Origin: Pyropia yezoensis
Lineage: Eukaryota > Rhodophyta > Bangiophyceae > Bangiales > Bangiaceae
Direction of reading: 5' to 3'
NCBI GenBank assembly: GCA_009829735.1
Contig: CM020618.1
Location: forward strand, 34,448,894-34,512,893
Length of the DNA: 64,000 nucleotides
Below are positions 8,149-19,207 of this stretch, in pieces. Position numbers and translations under genes: made by a program. The notes below the pieces were generated by a model that was not told where the DNA came from, made no database searches, and saw only the letters and a list, made by a program, of their open reading frames with translations. Numbering within the stretch: the stretch's first letter is position 1; the number at the start of each line of letters is the position of its first letter.

Positions 8149-9494
8149 ATGTCGGTCCTGTCGGCAGCTGCGGTTTCGCCGGGCGCCCACACCGCCTCCT
8201 ACGCTGCGACCTTTTCGTCGGCGCAGCTGCAGCCCGTCCGGATGCCGCCCGTGCGCCAGCGCCCGCCCAACCGGGTGCGGTTAGCCCTGTGCCAGATGCG
8301 GGTGACGGCGGACAAGCGGGCCAACTTGGCGACCGCCGCCCGGGACATTGCGGCAGCGGCGGACGGTGGCGCGACGCTCGTCGTCCTCCCCGAGTGCTTC
8401 AACTGCCCTTACGACACGAGCCGTGTTCGCGGGTACGCCGAGGAGCTGCCCCGCGTGGGCACGTCGGGCACGGTGCGCCATGGGAGCGCAACGTTGGCGG
8501 CCATTCAGGTGGCGGCGCGCAGGTCGGGTGTGACGGTTGTGGCTGGCTCCATCCCTGAGCTGACACCCCTCGACGGGTGTCTATACAACACGTCCATGGT
8601 CGTCGGACCATCGGGGGAGCTGCTTGCCAAGCACCGCAAGATGCATCTTTGTGACGTGGACGTGCCGGGCGGCGTGCAGCTGCGTGAGTCGACCACGTTT
8701 ACGCCCGGTCACCAGGTGACGACCTTTCCCATGCCCACCGGAGAGGCCGTTACGCCGCCAACCGCGTCGCCTGACGTCACCAGTGGCGTGGGCGCCATCA
8801 CCAGTGGCGCCCAGGGTCGTCCCGTGAGTACCCCCCTCCGCGTGGGCGTTGGCATCTGTTACGACGTCCGCTTTCCTGAGCTGTCGGCTCTTATGGCTCG
8901 GCAGTCGGGTGCGGGCCTGCTCGTCTTCCCTGCGGCGCTCAACAAGGCTCTTGGGCCGGCGCACTGGGAGCTGCTGCTCCGCGCGCGCGCGGTGGACAAC
9001 CAGGTTTATCTGGCGGTGTGCAGCCCGGCGTGTGGGGGGGCCGACGACCCAGACGAGAAGCGCTACCCGTCGTGGGGTCACTCTATGATTGTGTCACCTT
9101 GGGGGGAGGTGCTGAAGTCGGCTCAGTTTGAGGCGGTACGTTCCAGCGAGTCTCTTTGCCAATGCCAAGAGAGGGGTGCCGATGACGTAGTCGACTTTCC
9201 CGCTCCGCTAATGCATGGGCGGATCCGCAGCTTCCAGTGCTGAGTGCCTCGACGATTGAGTGTGCTGACGTGCAGTGAACTTGTTTGTCTGGCGCCCGAC
9301 TGTCGTGCTTTTGGTGTGTGATGGTGTCGACTGGTGCTGTTCTGTTCTCCGCCTATCGACTGTGGACTGCGTAGGAGATTGTACATGCGGAAATTGACGG
9401 CAGCCTGCTTGACTCTGTGCGCACCGCGCTGCCCATCTCAAAGCAGCGCCGGGACGACGTGTACAGGACGGAGGTGGTGCCGCGGCCAAGCTGA
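8149..9494 (+). CDS. NIT2: Nitrilase-family omega-amidase (Nit2-like), two exons
   Basis: Exon 1 is 8149-9135, intron 9136-9374 (GTACGT...GTAG, phase 0), exon 2 9375-9494; the spliced product is 368 residues. The carbon-nitrogen hydrolase triad is visible: Glu82 in LPECFNCPY, Lys164 in HRKMHLCDVD, Cys237 in GICYDVRFPEL. The signatures match Nit2/omega-amidase, which hydrolyses alpha-ketoglutaramate and alpha-ketosuccinamate. Without splicing the frame runs on to 9243 with an unrelated tail; exon 2 restores the family end (ALPISKQRRDDVY). About 35 residues before the catalytic domain form a Ser/Ala-rich leader that may target mitochondria or plastid. An insert of about 30 Pro/Thr/Gly-rich residues precedes the Cys motif. 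The start at 8149 is preferred over an upstream in-frame ATG at 8104, which abuts the C22 run. Confidence 0.9.
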
Positions 9495-10448
9495 CCTTGG
9501 CGGGCGTTGTCGTTGGCTCTTGTCGCAGAGCCCAACCCTTCCCCACCTATGTAACTGTTTTGTCGCCGCACCGCCCGCGTCTCCATGTTTAAGCTTGGCC
9601 TCTGTGGGTTTCAATCCCTTGCAGTGCCGCGCTGTGTCGCTGCCCATGTCCGAGACCGGCGTCAAGTGTACATTTTTCCGTTTGTCGCCACGCGACCACC
9701 TTGTCTATCTGTGTGTGGCTGTGGAATGTTGTACAGCGAGAGCACGTCGATCATTGTTTGCCTGTCTGGCTGTATTGCGTGTTTATCTGTCCGTCTCGTA
9801 TTGTCGGTTCTTTGTTGACGGTTTGTTTTGTTTTGTGTGGGTTGTTCATTGAGCGCACTTTTTGGTGCTGATGGCTGTGCTTTGCTCTACGCTGTATACT
9901 GGATCGCATCGCGTCTGTCGATCACGCGTAACTGATAGTAGCTTATGGACATGGACAGGCTCTTTGATTCTCTTGTTACACGTGTGTCTTCGTTGCGACG
10001 TTGTCCCTCCTCGTCGCCCATTGTCCTTTTTGTCATGGTCCGCACTGACAGCGCAGAGGTATCGAGGTTGGAGCTCTGCCAAGGTGTGCTTGCGCCGTTG
10101 CGCACCCGCGTTGACCACAGACGCAGGAGATGTGCGTTTGCGTTTTCCGGTATCCCAGGCATGGTGCAGAGTGGGCCAGCCGATGAGGTGAGTTCCGGAG
10201 CATCGCGTCCACTGGAAGGTCTTGCACTTCACGGGTGCGTGTACTCCACAACATGCGCGTGCCAGCGAGCCCTGAATGGTATCTCACCCCCATACTCAAA
10301 CATCTTTTTTGCTCTCCTCTTCTTTGGACCAATTGGCAGCTTCTCACGCCCAAGCGGGGATTCAAACCCCAGAGGTGGGACACAACGCGGAAGGTCAGGG
10401 GGGCCGTTACCATGCCCATACGCAGACGCGGCCCAGCCTGGTGGCGGC
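9495..10448. other. Convergent 3' intergenic region
   Basis: This lies between the ends of the nitrilase gene and the minus-strand NURR-domain gene. No coding signature, repeat or structured RNA is evident. It is T-rich on the plus strand from about 9580 to 9900, as a 3' UTR might be. A ggggattcaaacccc motif near 10358 is not a convincing tRNA T-arm. Confidence 0.5.
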
Positions 10449-12659
10449 TCACCGACCCTCTGGCACGCGAGCCGCAAACTTACGCGCCACCCCCATGTAG
10501 TACGCAGAGAGGTTACGGACCCGCGTCGGGTCGCTGGCGGCGAGCTCGTCCAGGCTGGCGATCCCGTCAGCCGGCGATAGCCCCGCCAACGCAGCCACCG
10601 CACGGCTGTCAAACGCTACCGACGGAAGCACGCCCGACGCCACCAGGCTTTCGTACTTCTCCCGTACGCGCGCGTCCATAGTGTTCCACAGGCCCCCACC
10701 AGCAATCGACGGCCCGCCACCGGCCGGACCCGCCCCAGCGCCACCGCCGTGGTTGGTCATGCCCCCCCCCGCACCGCCCCCGTCGGGCCCGTCCGCATTG
10801 GGGTACGCCGCCGCCGACGCGGCAGCGTACTTGCGGGCAAGGCCCATGACGTACGCCGACGGGTTGCGGACGCGGCTCGGCTCGGCGGCCGCGAGCTCAT
10901 CCAGCGCGGCCAGTGCGTCCGCCTCCCGCAGTCGCCCGAGCGCCTCGATCGCACGCGCGTCCACATCGCCCGGGCGAACTACCCGCGCTGCGACGAGGGC
11001 GTCCACACGGGAGGCCACTCGGGAGCCTCCCGGGACGGCGTAGCCGGGCGCAACGCCGCCCATATTCGACGCCACTGACGGGGGGCGAGCGTCATAGTAG
11101 CCACCACCTGGCACGCCACCGCCTACGACTGGCGCGGGCGGTCCGTACCCGCCATGTCCGTACTGCGGCCCGTAGTCATACCCACCATACGCCGACTGCT
11201 GGTGCACCTGGTGATAGTCGTACGACGGCGGCGGTTGGTGGTGCATCGGTTGCCCATACGGCTGCTGCGGTGCGCCATACCCCTGGGCCATGGGAGGGGG
11301 CCCGTAGTTCATGTTGGGCATCGTCTGTGGCGCCAGCGCGGCGGCCGCCACAGCTGACTTGTGCTTGCGCGCAAGGCCCATCCAAAAGGCCGACGGGTTA
11401 CGCACCCGGCTCGGCGGCACGGCCGCGAACTCAGAGAGCGCGCGCACCGCCGCGTGCGTCGGCAGCTCCACAAGGATGTCCATCGCGCGGTCGTCAAACT
11501 GGGATGGGTGGCACACACCAGTGGCGAAGACGCGCTGGAGGCCCTCCCCAACCGGTCCGGGCAGGTGCGCGAGCGCCGACGGAGGGACAGAAGCGGTTGC
11601 CGCCGCCGAGCTTGCCGCTGCCCCGGGCGCGCCGACAGGGAGCGCAGCCGCCGCCGCCTTCTTCACGCATGACATGACGAATGCGGGTCGGTTGCGGACG
11701 CTCGAAAAGTCGCGCGTGGCCAAGTCGTCAATCGCAGCCCGAGCGGTGGCGTCCGGGAGGGAGGCCAGGTACTCACGGACCCGCCCATTGACGTCCGATG
11801 CCGAGCAGGCGCCCGTCTTAAAAATGTCGGCCAGACCCGTCTCGGCTTCGGGGCTCAGCCGGGGCATCGGCAGCTCTTCGTCAGCCGCCGCTGCCGCCGC
11901 GGACGGCGCAGCCGAGCCAGCGGACGGCGCAGCTGAGCCGACGGCCATGGCAGCATTCGGCTCGTCGGCGGCCGCTGGGTAGCGCTCCTTCTTTGTGGGC
12001 GTGTCCAAAGACGCGTCTGCGGGACCGGCGCCGCTGGATCCCGGCTGCGGCGGTGACGCTCCGTCTGGATCCGGCTTGAGCCGTTTCGCCGCCGGCGCCG
12101 CCGGCGATGTGCTGCGCGAGCGGGAGGCGGGCGCGGGAGTGGGCGCGCCCGCACCGGCACTGGCGTCGGGCACGCCGTCGACGGCGTCGATAGCAGTGCC
12201 GGGCGCGTCGCCGCTGCTGGCAGCGGAAGCGGCTGCGGTCGCGGTCGCGGTCGCGGTCGCGGTCGTGTCCTCCTCGATGGCACTCTGCGCTGGCGCACTC
12301 CCCGTGTCGCCGCCGCCACAGTCTTGTTGCTCTGGCACGCTGCTCGCGCCGTGGTCACCGTCGGCACGTTGCTGCTCTGGCGCGCTGCCCGGGCCGTCGA
12401 CGGCGCCGTCGCCCGGCCCGCCCGCCGCATCGTTGCCGCTGCCGCCGTCGTGGCCTTGCTGCGCTGACGCGCCGGGTGCGCCGGGCGCGGGCGGCGGCGC
12501 CGTCGGATCGCCCGCGCTGCCACCGGCGGCTGCATCGTCGGCGGGATCTGGGCGTGCGTCGGTCGCGGGGGGCGCATCCGGCAGCGTGCCGGGCGCGGGT
12601 GGAGACGCCGGCAGCGTGCCAGGCGCGAGTGGTGACACGGGCGGTGACGCGGACGCCAT
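10449..12659 (-). CDS. Protein with four hnRNP-Q/R-type acidic (NURR) domains, no RRM
   Basis: This is a single 736-codon exon starting at ATG 12659. The first 265 residues are Ala/Pro/Gly/Asp-rich and disordered. Four copies of one 60-65 residue module follow, at about residues 270-335, 371-435, 550-615 and 665-736. Each has a D-x-R-A-x-x-x-L half and ends in V-R-N-x-[SP]-A-[FY] plus a short helix (SRVRNPSAFWMGLARKH; SRVRNPSAYVMGLARKY). This matches the acidic domain of SYNCRIP/hnRNP R (D.RA..AL...V.NKSAFLCGVMK), which modulates RNA and protein binding. A Gly/Tyr/Gln/Pro-rich linker lies between modules 2 and 3 (about residues 443-516) and resembles low-complexity regions of RNA granule proteins. 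The RRMs that accompany this domain in hnRNPs are absent. A nuclear or granule RNA-processing role is inferred. Confidence 0.75.
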   Translation of the reverse strand: MASASPPVSPLAPGTLPASPPAPGTLPDAPPATDARPDPADDAAAGGSAGDPTAPPPAPGAPGASAQQGHDGGSGNDAAGGPGDGAVDGPGSAPEQQRADGDHGASSVPEQQDCGGGDTGSAPAQSAIEEDTTATATATATAAASAASSGDAPGTAIDAVDGVPDASAGAGAPTPAPASRSRSTSPAAPAAKRLKPDPDGASPPQPGSSGAGPADASLDTPTKKERYPAAADEPNAAMAVGSAAPSAGSAAPSAAAAAADEELPMPRLSPEAETGLADIFKTGACSASDVNGRVREYLASLPDATARAAIDDLATRDFSSVRNRPAFVMSCVKKAAAAALPVGAPGAAASSAAATASVPPSALAHLPGPVGEGLQRVFATGVCHPSQFDDRAMDILVELPTHAAVRALSEFAAVPPSRVRNPSAFWMGLARKHKSAVAAAALAPQTMPNMNYGPPPMAQGYGAPQQPYGQPMHHQPPPSYDYHQVHQQSAYGGYDYGPQYGHGGYGPPAPVVGGGVPGGGYYDARPPSVASNMGGVAPGYAVPGGSRVASRVDALVAARVVRPGDVDARAIEALGRLREADALAALDELAAAEPSRVRNPSAYVMGLARKYAAASAAAYPNADGPDGGGAGGGMTNHGGGAGAGPAGGGPSIAGGGLWNTMDARVREKYESLVASGVLPSVAFDSRAVAALAGLSPADGIASLDELAASDPTRVRNLSAYYMGVARKFAARVPEGR

Positions 12660-15000
12660 GGTGGCCGGAAAGGGTCGGGGGGGGGGGGGGGGGTGGGCGG
12701 CAAAAGGCAGGACGTGCTTCAGGGGGGACGGTTCGCCCGGTCAGATGCTGTAAACGGCCGCGCCCGGGCGCTGGCGTCCCCAGGCAGCGCCGCCACAACG
12801 GCAGCCGCCAGCGACCAACACAAAAGACACCGCCACAGCAAAGGAACGCCACACGGGTGGGGGTAATGGGGAGGTCGGCTTTGCGCGATGCGCACAGAGC
12901 ACGGCGCCTAGACAGGGCGGGCGAATCGCGACAAGGAAGGGACAAGGCAATGCAACGGCCCCACAGCGGGACGCTGCGGGGCGCCACAGGCGGCGCGGGG
13001 GGATGAGCGGAGGGGGGGTGGTGACGTCGTCAAGCGCAACGCGCTGAGGCGGCAGGGACGAGGGCGCGCACAGCCGCGGAGGCCCGCAGCACAGGGTTGG
13101 CGTGTTGTGACCAATCCAGCAGCCTTGACTGGCGCAAAGAAGATCCCCATTCGTCTATTCAACAAGTACAGCCTAGGTAACTACAAAGAAATACCCAGAC
13201 TAGAATACCGTCAGGCCCTTTCGCAGTTGCAATCGGCGTGACGGTACATACGCGTAACGCCGATCTGATTGGCTGTGCCCGTCCGGACTGTATAGATACC
13301 GTCATGAAGTGTATTACGCGCGCCTTTTCAATGACGTAATACGCATACACGCGATTTTTTTTTCACCTCCCGTACGAGTACGCTAGGATTCGCCGTACGG
13401 AAAGCCGCACAATGCAGACTTTTAAGCGACTATTTAGGTGGTACGCTGCATCGCACATTTCGCCAGGCAGGTACGCTGTTGTCCGGATGTTGGAGCGCAC
13501 TAGAGCACACTTGTAGCTGGAGTACAGAAATGTAGCTGCACGTGGGATGTTCTCCAGTATGCCGTCCTGCAGCTGGAACTATTGCTGGGTTCTCAATTTT
13601 GGGCAATTCGGACAGGAACTCGAACAGACTGCAAATGACCAATCGTATCGCTCAGATGTTGCGCCACTGGCGACAGGTGCCGCATCTCCGACCACCCGCT
13701 GCTCAGCATGGGAGTATGTTGAAGAGGAAATAGGGGGATCGGAGATTATCTCCGAACTTCCGACCACGTCGGAACCAGTCGCCATCCGCTCAAAACTGAC
13801 GTCGCGAGATGCGGCCTGTGATGGGGGATGAACGAGCAAGATTATGAAAGAAAACAGCTGCGATCTGACCAATCAGCGATCGGCCCGAGACACACTGACG
13901 CCACAGCCAATCAAACGCCTTCCGAGGTCTGTGCGCCTCAGCAAGCTATCGGTTACTTCTCAACTGCAGGCACAAGATCCGCTCCTGCTCCTGCTCATGC
14001 ACTCGTGTTCTTTTTCGGATCGGACAAAATCGGGCAATTAGCAATAGAGATTTTCAGATCTCGTTAAGATGACGCTATATCCATGACACGTATGCCACGT
14101 AGGGCCGTCGTAAGGAGATCTGGTAAAGGAGAACCTCTTATATGGCCTATCGTAACGGAGTGGATGGCGGAAGAAAAAGTACGACACCCGTCCACGTCGG
14201 CCGCAATTGTCGATGGCAATGACTGCTGGATACATACGTGACGGCGCCGCAGCTCGCTTGTGCTGACTCTCTCTTCACATCCGAGTGCGTGGGTGACGTA
14301 CAGTTTCTTAGCGTCGCCGCGCACATTCCACATCACGTCCGCATCCGCCTCCGCGCAGTGGGTATTAAAAACCAAGTACCTAGAATTCCGCGCATGGGAA
14401 TGAGAGACCCACAACGCTGTACGCTGCCTCCCGCCCGCGTCCACGGACGCCGCGACGTCTTCTCGCCCACGAACGCAGACGGATGCGCTCTCACGGGACA
14501 ACTTACTCATTCTTCTAATACTTTGTGTGGAATGAGTGTTGATCAATAATGAGGAAATGGGACCGACCGACCGCAAGAGCGGAAGGCAACAGCTATTACC
14601 GTTAAGGCAAAGAAGACAGTCCTTTATCGCCCGGACGTTCGATGGGGAACAAGCAAGCCCGACGGCGGCGGCGAGCCCCCACGTCGAAGATAAGGGCGAA
14701 ACATCATGCTGGTCGAGCGACCGAGCGGAGGCAGAAAGGCCGATCGCCACGAGCATGGCAAACAATACGAAAGATCCCTCCAAAGCAAGGACAGATGAAC
14801 AATACAAAACAAAAGTAGTCCCCCAAAGGTCGAGCCACAAGTGATCCCAAACCAACAGAGTTGGGGCCACCAGTCAGGGGGGCTACCAGCCCGTGAATAC
14901 CGGAATTAGGTATGAACGGGGGATATGCTACATACCTCCATTCCAAGCTTCGAGCCGCCCCGGCGACGTCGTGTCGGATGCAAATCGCACACCAGTCGTG
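12660..15000. other. Gene-poor stretch upstream of the NURR-domain gene
   Basis: The first part should be the promoter and 5' UTR of the minus-strand gene ending at 12659, with a G14 run near 12679-12692. A dispersed repeat occupies 13302-13600. From 13640 to 13800 there are several small hairpins (cggagattatctccg, ttccgaccacgtcggaa). A 268-codon minus frame at 14064-14870 has no recognisable family and is probably a chance frame. The right end merges without a visible LTR into the Ty3/gypsy gag region. Confidence 0.5.
13302..13600 (+). repeat. Dispersed repeat, copy a (related to 44022-44333)
   Basis: From cgtcatgaag onward this segment aligns in the same orientation with 44022-44333. Shared blocks include gtattacg/cgcg, ggtggtacgctgc followed by tcgcaca, atgtag(c/t)tg, and cctgcagctg. 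The copies are diverged and carry indels. There is no coding content. It is probably an old non-autonomous transposon or a piece of a larger element. Confidence 0.65.
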
Positions 15001-15009
15001 CCTTGACGG

Positions 15010-16928
15010 GTGGCCGAGCTGACATGGGCGGGCTCGATTGAGCCTTCGAATACCGGTGAGACACAGGTAGGTGTACCTGGGGTCGCAGAGGGACTAGAGG
15101 TCTTTCAAGGCAGCAGGACTGGAAGTACGGGCGGGCAACAGGCCACCCCGACTCAGTCGGGAGTTCATTTGGGTGACACTTTTGATGTGGGTGAGCCGAA
15201 GTTTGGCCACCGCGTGGTACAGTCAACGGGAACGTCCCAAGGTGAGAGGACTGTCCCCGCGGGTTCCACTCGGGTTGGAGCCAACTTTGGCTAGGAGCCG
15301 TCGCCAACTAGGCTTTCGGAGGACGGCGGACCTCCATTGGTCGGCGATGGGCTCGCGCCCATGCCCCCGGTTGAGACCCCTGAGGATCGTGGTTACCCCT
15401 CAGGTGGACTCCCGGAGGCGGACCGAGACTCAACTGGAGTCGATAATCCACTCCTCGCGGAAACTGTCCGTCGGGAGGCGACCAATGTGTTGCGGCAGAC
15501 TTTGCCGGACCTGGTGGTCACGATGACGAATACTATTCTGAATCAGATTGTGGCGAGTTCGCCATATGGCCTTAATGTCCAGACCGGATTGGGGCTTTCG
15601 AGCCCGCAGACGCAGGGGGGATCTCTCCCTACGCCTGTTTCGGGTCGCCCCGAACCGGGGGCGACCCCTGTGACTCCCAACGAGGGAGTTACACCATTCT
15701 CGGTGGGGCGTACGCCCTTCACGGGGGAGTTCCCCTCGGAAACGCCGGCGGCTACACTAAGCTCGCCGCAGCAGACGACAGGCACTGCGGGTCAACTCAC
15801 CCCATTGCCTCAGCGGCTTTTCCCTCAACGTGGGGTGCCGCCCTAGATCCAGGTAGCCAACCCGGTCTACCAGAGGATCTTTGACTGTGAGACCTACGCC
15901 CTCCACAACAACTCGGTGGCGTACGGTCCCATTCAGGCCCGAGCCATGGGCCGTGCCAAGAAGAATGCACTTCACTCTTTTGGGCACAAAGCGGAGTGGG
16001 ATGGAACTCCCTCCCTCCGTGTCTTTGAGTTTCTACGTCGTTTCACAAAGCCTGTGACGACAATGTCATAAGTGAAGGCATGGCTTTCTATATGCTACAG
16101 GAGTTTACGAAGGGCGACCTCCGGACAGAACTTATGTGCGTCATGCCCAGTTCCTCAAGTGGAGGCGCTGGTGAGGTGACGTTCTATTTGGAGCTCGCCA
16201 ACTGGTTGTTGAGAGCCATGGTGGATGAAGCAGCGTTGGCTTCTCAAGTCGAGGAGTTTACACAAGCTCATCAGGAAGAGACTGAGGACGAGTTGTCCTT
16301 TGCGAAGCGGGCTCGTAAGCTCAACAATCTCTGTGGCTTTCTTTATCCACCAGCTGTGGTGAAGAGTCGGTTTGTGGAGGGACTCCACTGGTCAGTCCGG
16401 ATGGAGACCCGGGAGCATAACACTGCCCGGGCGACCCTGGCCGAGGTGGCCAGGTTCGCCTATCGCAGAGGTGAGGCGTACAGAAAGTTGCGGGAGGAAC
16501 AACGCCAGGAGCGTCAGGCCGAGTTGGCCAAGAAACGCGAGGAGGCGCGCCAGGCCAGAGAGTTGAGAGAGGCACGCCGAATCCGCAAGGGTAGGGTAGT
16601 AGCTGTCGTGGGAACTTCCCAGGGTACCTCTTCGTCTTTCTCAGTCGGGAAGACCCCTCCGGGAACTGACAATCGGTGTTGGAACTGCAACTCCGATGGA
16701 CACTGGGCATATGATTGCCCTATGTTGAGTAAACGCATTCAACAACTTGTTAAAAATGCGAGTAAGAAGGCGGCTACGAACGAAGTACATTCGCGCCGCG
16801 AGGGTGGGCCTCGACCGGTAGTGGCGGTCGCCACACCCTCGGCGGAGGGGGCGGACACGTCGTCCTCGGACTCGTCGTCTTCCCCTTCGCCCTCGGATTC
16901 AGACGCCAAGTCGGCGGGAAACGAATGA
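15010..16928 (+). pseudogene. Ty3/gypsy gag, broken
   Basis: Frame 1 carries a Gly/Thr/Pro-rich N-terminal region and then the start of the capsid-like domain (QRIFDCETYALHNNS), with TAG at 15292, TAG at 15844 and TAA at 16069. The natural continuation is in frame 0, where the conserved text resumes upstream of the first ATG (DDNVISEGMAFYMLQEF), so a single-base frameshift lies near 16045. Frame 0 continues with a coiled-coil-like, Arg/Glu-rich segment (about 16450-16600), a CCHC zinc knuckle (CWNCNSDGHWAYDC, about 16678-16720), and a Ser/Asp-rich tail. The stop TGA overlaps the protease ATG (ATGA at 16925), a -1 arrangement that fits gag/pol overlap. Gag would form the virus-like particle and bind element RNA. 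Confidence 0.85.
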
Positions 16929-17716
16929 CCGTTGGAGCTGGCCGTCCTCAGCTCACAACGGCAGCCTTGGCCAAGTTGGTCAAGAGGACGAACCAACCCT
17001 GCCGGATACTGCGGCGACCTAAGGGAGTCCGCCCACCTCGGGTAGGACTCCCCAAGAACGTAAACCCACGTCGGGTCATCGCGGTGCTGACGGGTGAGAA
17101 CTTCCAGGTGGCTGGACGGGTGCAACTAGCCCCCGGCCGTGCCTGTTGTGCCCGTATCGTACTGGATACCGGGTCAGGAGCCTCCTTGATACGCAAGTCG
17201 CTATTACCAAAGGAGATGAAGCTCCAACGCTGGAGGTCTAAAGCTGACCATATGATTGACATCAATGGTGGGGTACTTCCCATTGTTGGTGCCGTGACCC
17301 TACCAACTAGGTTGGGAACCCATGAGGTCGACGTGACCTATGGAGTAGTCGAGAATATATCGGCACCCCTGCTTCTGGGTACCCCTTATGTTGTAACACA
17401 AGTGCCTTTGATTTGCAGCCATGAGTATTGGGTCAAGTTGATGAATGGGGAGACCATCCCCATCCTTGGTAAGGGAAAGTCTGTGGCTCCTGTGACAGTC
17501 TCACAGTCGAAGCCTGTTTGCTCCTTGAGAGAAGGGTTTACTGCTACTCTGCGTTTAGCCCGTAAAGTCACGTTGCCCCCCAACTCGGTGGCGCACGTTG
17601 ACGTTGTAACTGATTATACGGGGAACGGGTTGGTGCACCCTCACCCCCGTCTTGCTCGCAAGCACCAAGTGCATGTCGCCCTTGGCACGATGGACCCCAA
17701 AGCCGGGGTTTCGTAG
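16925..17716 (+). CDS. Ty3/gypsy aspartic protease
   Basis: A 263-codon frame begins at the ATGA overlap with gag. The retropepsin active-site motif is VLDTGSGASLI near 17158-17190; later elements of the fold (HEVDVTYGVVE, APLLLGTPYV) follow. It would cleave the Gag-Pol polyprotein. It is separated from RT by a single in-frame TAG at 17714-17716; the frame then continues directly, which suggests the intact element had one pro-pol frame. Confidence 0.85.
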   Translation: MTVGAGRPQLTTAALAKLVKRTNQPCRILRRPKGVRPPRVGLPKNVNPRRVIAVLTGENFQVAGRVQLAPGRACCARIVLDTGSGASLIRKSLLPKEMKLQRWRSKADHMIDINGGVLPIVGAVTLPTRLGTHEVDVTYGVVENISAPLLLGTPYVVTQVPLICSHEYWVKLMNGETIPILGKGKSVAPVTVSQSKPVCSLREGFTATLRLARKVTLPPNSVAHVDVVTDYTGNGLVHPHPRLARKHQVHVALGTMDPKAGVS

Positions 17717-19207
17717 AGGATTCAGGTTATGAACCTGAGCTCGTCGCCCAAGTACTTCAAGTCGGGAGCCAAATTCGGCTGTATCGACCAACATGAGGGA
17801 CCAGTAGTAGCGGTCACCCTCAATGCGGGCGCAAGTAGCGACCCGAAGTCCGGAAAGGAGAAGCACCAAGCCAAGTCGGCCGCCTCTCCTCGGCCCCAGG
17901 TGAACATGGAGAGAGTTCCACCGAGGTTGAGGGTTCAAGTTGAACGCCTCTTGGACCAATATCACAAGTTGTGGGATGGTCAGTTGGGACTCATGAGAGC
18001 CACCCAACACCGGATCGAGTTCAAACCCGGTGCACCCCCTATACGCCAACAACCGTACAGGGGAGGGCCCCGTTCAAGGGCCCTCGTGAAGGAGCAAGTC
18101 GCTCGCATGGAGGCCCTCGATGTGATTGAGGCCAGCAACGCCGAGTGGGCGAGTCCTGTGGTTATTGTCCCCAAAGTTGGTGGGACCCCACGGTTCTGTA
18201 TCGACTACCGTAAGCTCAACGAGAGCACGGTGAAGGACAGTTATCCTCTATCTAGGATGGACAACTGTCTGGACTCTCTGGGGGAGGCAAACGTGTTCTC
18301 TACCCTAGACTGTAACGCGGGGTACTGGCAAGCTCCCATTGCCCCGGAAGACAGGCATAAAACTAGCTTTACCTGTCACTGTGGTACCTACCAGTGCAAG
18401 CGACTACCGTATGGACTGTGCAACGCGCCGGCAACTTTCCAGCGCGCTATGGACATGATTCTGGCCGGAGTACGGTGGCAGATCCGTCTCGTGTACCTAG
18501 ACGATATCATTGTGTTCTCCCGACGTCCGGAGGAACACATTGGCCATCTTGGCCAGGTGTTCAAGCTACTTGCTGACGCCGGTGTGTCACTGAAGGCGAG
18601 TAAGTGCCACCTCTTCACTCAAGAGGTGGAATACTTGGGACATGTTGTCCGTCCGGGGCGCCTCAGTGTCAACGAGAAGAACTTGAGGGCAATCCGTAAG
18701 GCTCAGTACCCCCGGACCCAGACCCAAATGAGGAGCTTCCTCGGGATGTGTAACGTGTACCGACGTTTCACCAAGGGCTTCGCCAACGTGGCGAAGGCGC
18801 TGAATGAGCTAGTGAGCTCGACGCTACCGAAGAACCTGCCTCCCCCAAGTCGGGTGGAGCAGGAATCCTTTGAGACTCTTCGGGACCTTCTGCTGAAGCC
18901 CCCTATCTTGGCTATTCCCAGGTTGGGAGGCCACTACATCCTGGATGTGGACGCAAGCTACGACCAACTTGGTTGTGTGTTGCTTCAGCAGCAGCCGGAC
19001 AAGGAGTACTTGCCTGTGGGATACCTCAGCAAGGGGCTGAACTCGGCTGAGAAGAACTACGGAGTCACCGAGTTGGAAGGACTCGCAGTGGTGTGGGCGG
19101 TGACGTCACTTCGTCACTACCTAGAGGATGAGAAGTTCCTCATCCGCTGTGACCACCGCGCGTTGGGGGGACCGGTGGAGGGTGCGACTGGCACCCTTCA
19201 ACTTTGA
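17717..19207 (+). pseudogene. Ty3/gypsy reverse transcriptase and RNase H N-terminal part
   Basis: In the same frame as the protease, after the TAG, the RT domain shows PRFCIDYRKLN, the LDCNAGYWQ block, LPYGLCNAPATFQ and the catalytic YLDDIIVFS. The connection and RNase H follow (DVDASYDQLGCVLLQ, then YGVTELEGLAVVW, IRCDHRAL). Just after CDHRAL the expected 10-12 residues are missing and the frame changes; the C-terminal RNase H text (RLAPFNFDFEY) continues in frame 0. The protein ends out of frame at 19207. Confidence 0.9.

Noticed and set aside
10340..10380. tRNA-like T-arm (ggggattcaaacccc)
   Set aside because: The loop lacks the GTTC core in the right register on either strand, and no acceptor, D-arm or anticodon arm fits around it.
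14064..14870. 268-codon minus-strand frame
   Set aside because: No family signature, uneven composition and no plausible splice or start context; likely chance.
14600..15000. A 5' LTR for Ty3/gypsy copy 2
   Set aside because: No sequence resembling the 469-bp LTR or its TGTGGCA/TGCCACA ends was found upstream of gag.
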